From the NCBI RefSeq assembly GCF_021298855.1, contig NZ_JAJTHI010000012.1, positions 1 through 61,685 on the forward strand: a stretch of 61,685 nucleotides of DNA, read 5' to 3'. Shown here in pieces: positions 60,787 to 61,685 of the stretch (position 1 is the stretch's first letter; each line of letters begins with the position of its first letter). This DNA comes from Gemmatimonas sp. (GTDB lineage Bacteria > Gemmatimonadota > Gemmatimonadetes > Gemmatimonadales > Gemmatimonadaceae). Below the pieces are notes generated by a model, which ran no database searches, had not been told where the DNA came from, and worked only from the letters and a program-made list of their open reading frames with translations. The position numbers were made by a program, and so were the translations under genes.

Positions 60787-61116
60787 ACGGAGAACGGCCG
60801 AGGGACAGGAAGGATGTGCGGACACGGGCGAAAACCGTCTACGAAAGTGACGGCCTGCGTCGTTGGAGGTAACGATTGGGGACAATTCAATTCCCCGCTA
60901 CGTGCCTGCGAGCAAGTTGACAGATATTAACTTCCGTTTTCTGGAATACCACCGTGCGCCGGTTGCAGAGCGCCGGTTGCCGCAGACGGCGTCTGTGTGC
61001 TGTCCGCGCCACCGCTGCCCGGGCTGGCGCGTTTGAGGTCACGCGGCTTGCGCGTCACCGCCAGCGCCCGCAGAGTTGCAGACGCAGGTGGCCGTCATCC
61101 CTCCAGCCCTCGCGCC
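60787..61116. promoter_or_regulatory. Divergent intergenic region upstream of the plug-domain lipoprotein
   Basis: This 330-bp gap separates the minus-strand zinc-ribbon/SH3 gene from the plus-strand lipoprotein gene. No convincing ORF is present. It contains the most AT-rich promoter-like stretch in the window (about 60910-60950) and a weak GGGGA/TCCCC inverted repeat near 60878-60896. Confidence 0.5.
60917..60947 (+). promoter_or_regulatory. Candidate promoter (TTGACA) for the plug-domain lipoprotein gene
   Basis: A perfect TTGACA (60917-60922) is followed by an AT-rich spacer and TGGAAT (60942-60947) at 19-bp spacing, which matches four of six -10 positions. The long leader of about 165 bp to the start codon at 61117 is unexplained. 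The -35 match is exact; the -10 is weak. Confidence 0.35.
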
Positions 61117-61605
61117 ATGACTTCTCTCGCGTTTCGCTCACGTCGCCTGGTCAACGGTGCGGCGCTTGTGGCCGCCGGCGCGATGCCGGTGCTGTTCGCC
61201 ATGGCGGGGTGTGCGCCCAACAACGCGCGTGCGCACAGCAACTCGGCGGCCATTCCCACCGGGACCGGCAGTCGCGTCATTACCCGTGAACAGATTGCCG
61301 AGCTCAACGTACTCGACGCGTATGCCGTGATCGAGCGCCTGGGGGGCTATCGGCTTTCGGAGAACAACCGGGGCGGGGTTTCCATTCGGCAGCGGCGCGG
61401 GCAATCGAGCTTCACGAACACCAACGCCGACCGCCCCGTGTTGGTCATCGACGGGGCGCAGGTGAGCGACTTCGAACTGCTGCACCGCATCCGGGTGAAC
61501 GAGCTCGAACGGATCGAGCTCGTCTCACCGGGCGACGCCACGCAGCGCTATGGTACGATGTCCTCGGGCGCCGGGGCCATCATCGTGGTGACGCGCTCGC
61601 GGTGA
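61117..61605 (+). CDS. Lipoprotein with a free-standing TonB-receptor plug-like domain
   Basis: A 162-residue lipoprotein. An Arg-rich signal peptide ends at FAMAGC with candidate lipid-modified Cys31, and a Ser/Asn-rich spacer follows. The rest is a plug-like domain: ITREQIAELNVLDAYAVIERL, then PVLVIDGAQVSDFELLHRI, NELERIELVSPGDATQRYGTMSSGAGAIIVVTRSR, which closely follows the plug pattern of SusC/TonB-dependent receptors (IDG, VESIEVLKG, YGSRGANGVI-like). No barrel follows; the frame stops right after the plug. It could be a periplasmic interaction partner of a TonB or secretin-type system. It is complete, as both a signal peptide and a stop are present. Confidence 0.78.
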   Translation: MTSLAFRSRRLVNGAALVAAGAMPVLFAMAGCAPNNARAHSNSAAIPTGTGSRVITREQIAELNVLDAYAVIERLGGYRLSENNRGGVSIRQRRGQSSFTNTNADRPVLVIDGAQVSDFELLHRIRVNELERIELVSPGDATQRYGTMSSGAGAIIVVTRSR

Positions 61606-61616
61606 CTGCCGGGACT

Positions 61617-61685
61617 GCTGGGGTCAGAGCTGGGGTCAGAGCTGGGGTCAGTGCTGGGGTCAGAGCTGGGGTCAGAGCTGGGGTC
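61617..61685. repeat. 12-bp tandem repeat array, cut by the window edge
   Basis: Five full and one partial copy of a 12-bp unit GCTGGGGTCAGA run head to tail from 61617 to the last base (61617, 61629, 61641, 61653, 61665, 61677). The third copy ends in T instead of A. The array starts 11 bp after the lipoprotein stop codon. It continues beyond the window by an unknown amount. Units of this TGGGGTCAGA type are often scattered near REP-associated transposases in other bacteria, but no such gene is visible here. Confidence 0.9.

Noticed and set aside
61617..61685. CRISPR array
   Set aside because: The 12-bp units are directly adjacent with no spacers, and no cas genes are present.
61606..61685. 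Coding extension of the plug-domain protein through the repeats
   Set aside because: A TGA stop at 61603-61605 precedes the array, and no start codon with a ribosome site opens a frame through the repeats.

Overview
The window is about 61.7 kb of high-GC bacterial chromosome. Genes are densely packed, with many 1-4 bp stop/start overlaps, frequent GTG/TTG starts, and many secreted peptidases and lipoproteins. A complete alternative complex III (ACIII) operon, a TamA/TamB pair and an S9/M3/M20 peptidase repertoire point to a Gram-negative, aerobic bacterium. Gemmatimonadota is my best inference; no 16S rRNA gene is present to confirm it. I see no phage, integrase, CRISPR array or insertion sequence. 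The only mobile-looking signal is a 12-bp tandem repeat at the right edge.

Layout, left to right. (1) 1-3.6 kb: the end of an unidentified gene, tRNA-Ala(TGC), and a short-chain dehydrogenase translationally coupled to PEP synthase. (2) 3.6-11.4 kb (minus): the respiratory operon actABCDEF, coding for pentaheme cytochrome c, Fe-S/molybdopterin-like subunit, two NrfD-type quinol-binding membrane subunits, ActD and the monoheme ActE. (3) 11.7-24.7 kb: a probable carbohydrate-type uptake and degradation locus. A minus-strand run (family 5 solute-binding lipoprotein, heparinase II/III-like lyase, TrmJ-like tRNA methyltransferase, GSA-type aminotransferase, two amidohydrolase-fold proteins) faces a divergent pair of ABC permeases, followed by a convergent GH38 alpha-mannosidase. 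(4) 24.8-33.7 kb: DedA, Mn superoxide dismutase, TSUP transporter, Yip1-like protein, arginine decarboxylase, AIM24-family protein and an S9 peptidase. (5) 33.8-38.2 kb: DUF502 protein, secreted metal-dependent amidohydrolase, and a class II photolyase fused to a renalase-like FAD oxidoreductase. (6) 38.3-44.3 kb (minus): LolA-like secreted protein, then deoC, a two-domain ALDH16-type aldehyde dehydrogenase and an M3 oligopeptidase. (7) 44.4-47.7 kb: Ig-like lipoprotein, SDR, UbiB-like kinase. (8) 47.7-54.6 kb (minus): TamA-like beta-barrel and TamB. (9) 54.8-58.3 kb: a five-gene operon of two small histidine-bearing membrane proteins, two Tat-exported Rieske proteins and a secreted M20 peptidase. 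(10) 58.4-61.7 kb: glutamyl-Q tRNA synthetase, an Rrf2 regulator with three cysteines, a zinc-ribbon/SH3 protein, a lipoprotein consisting of a TonB-receptor plug-like domain, and the tandem repeat.

The best candidates for something undescribed are the membrane-histidine/twin-Rieske operon, the photolyase-renalase fusion, the coupled pair of an intact and a degenerate amidohydrolase, and the free-standing plug-domain lipoprotein. Domain calls rest on motifs read directly in the translations; no database search was run.
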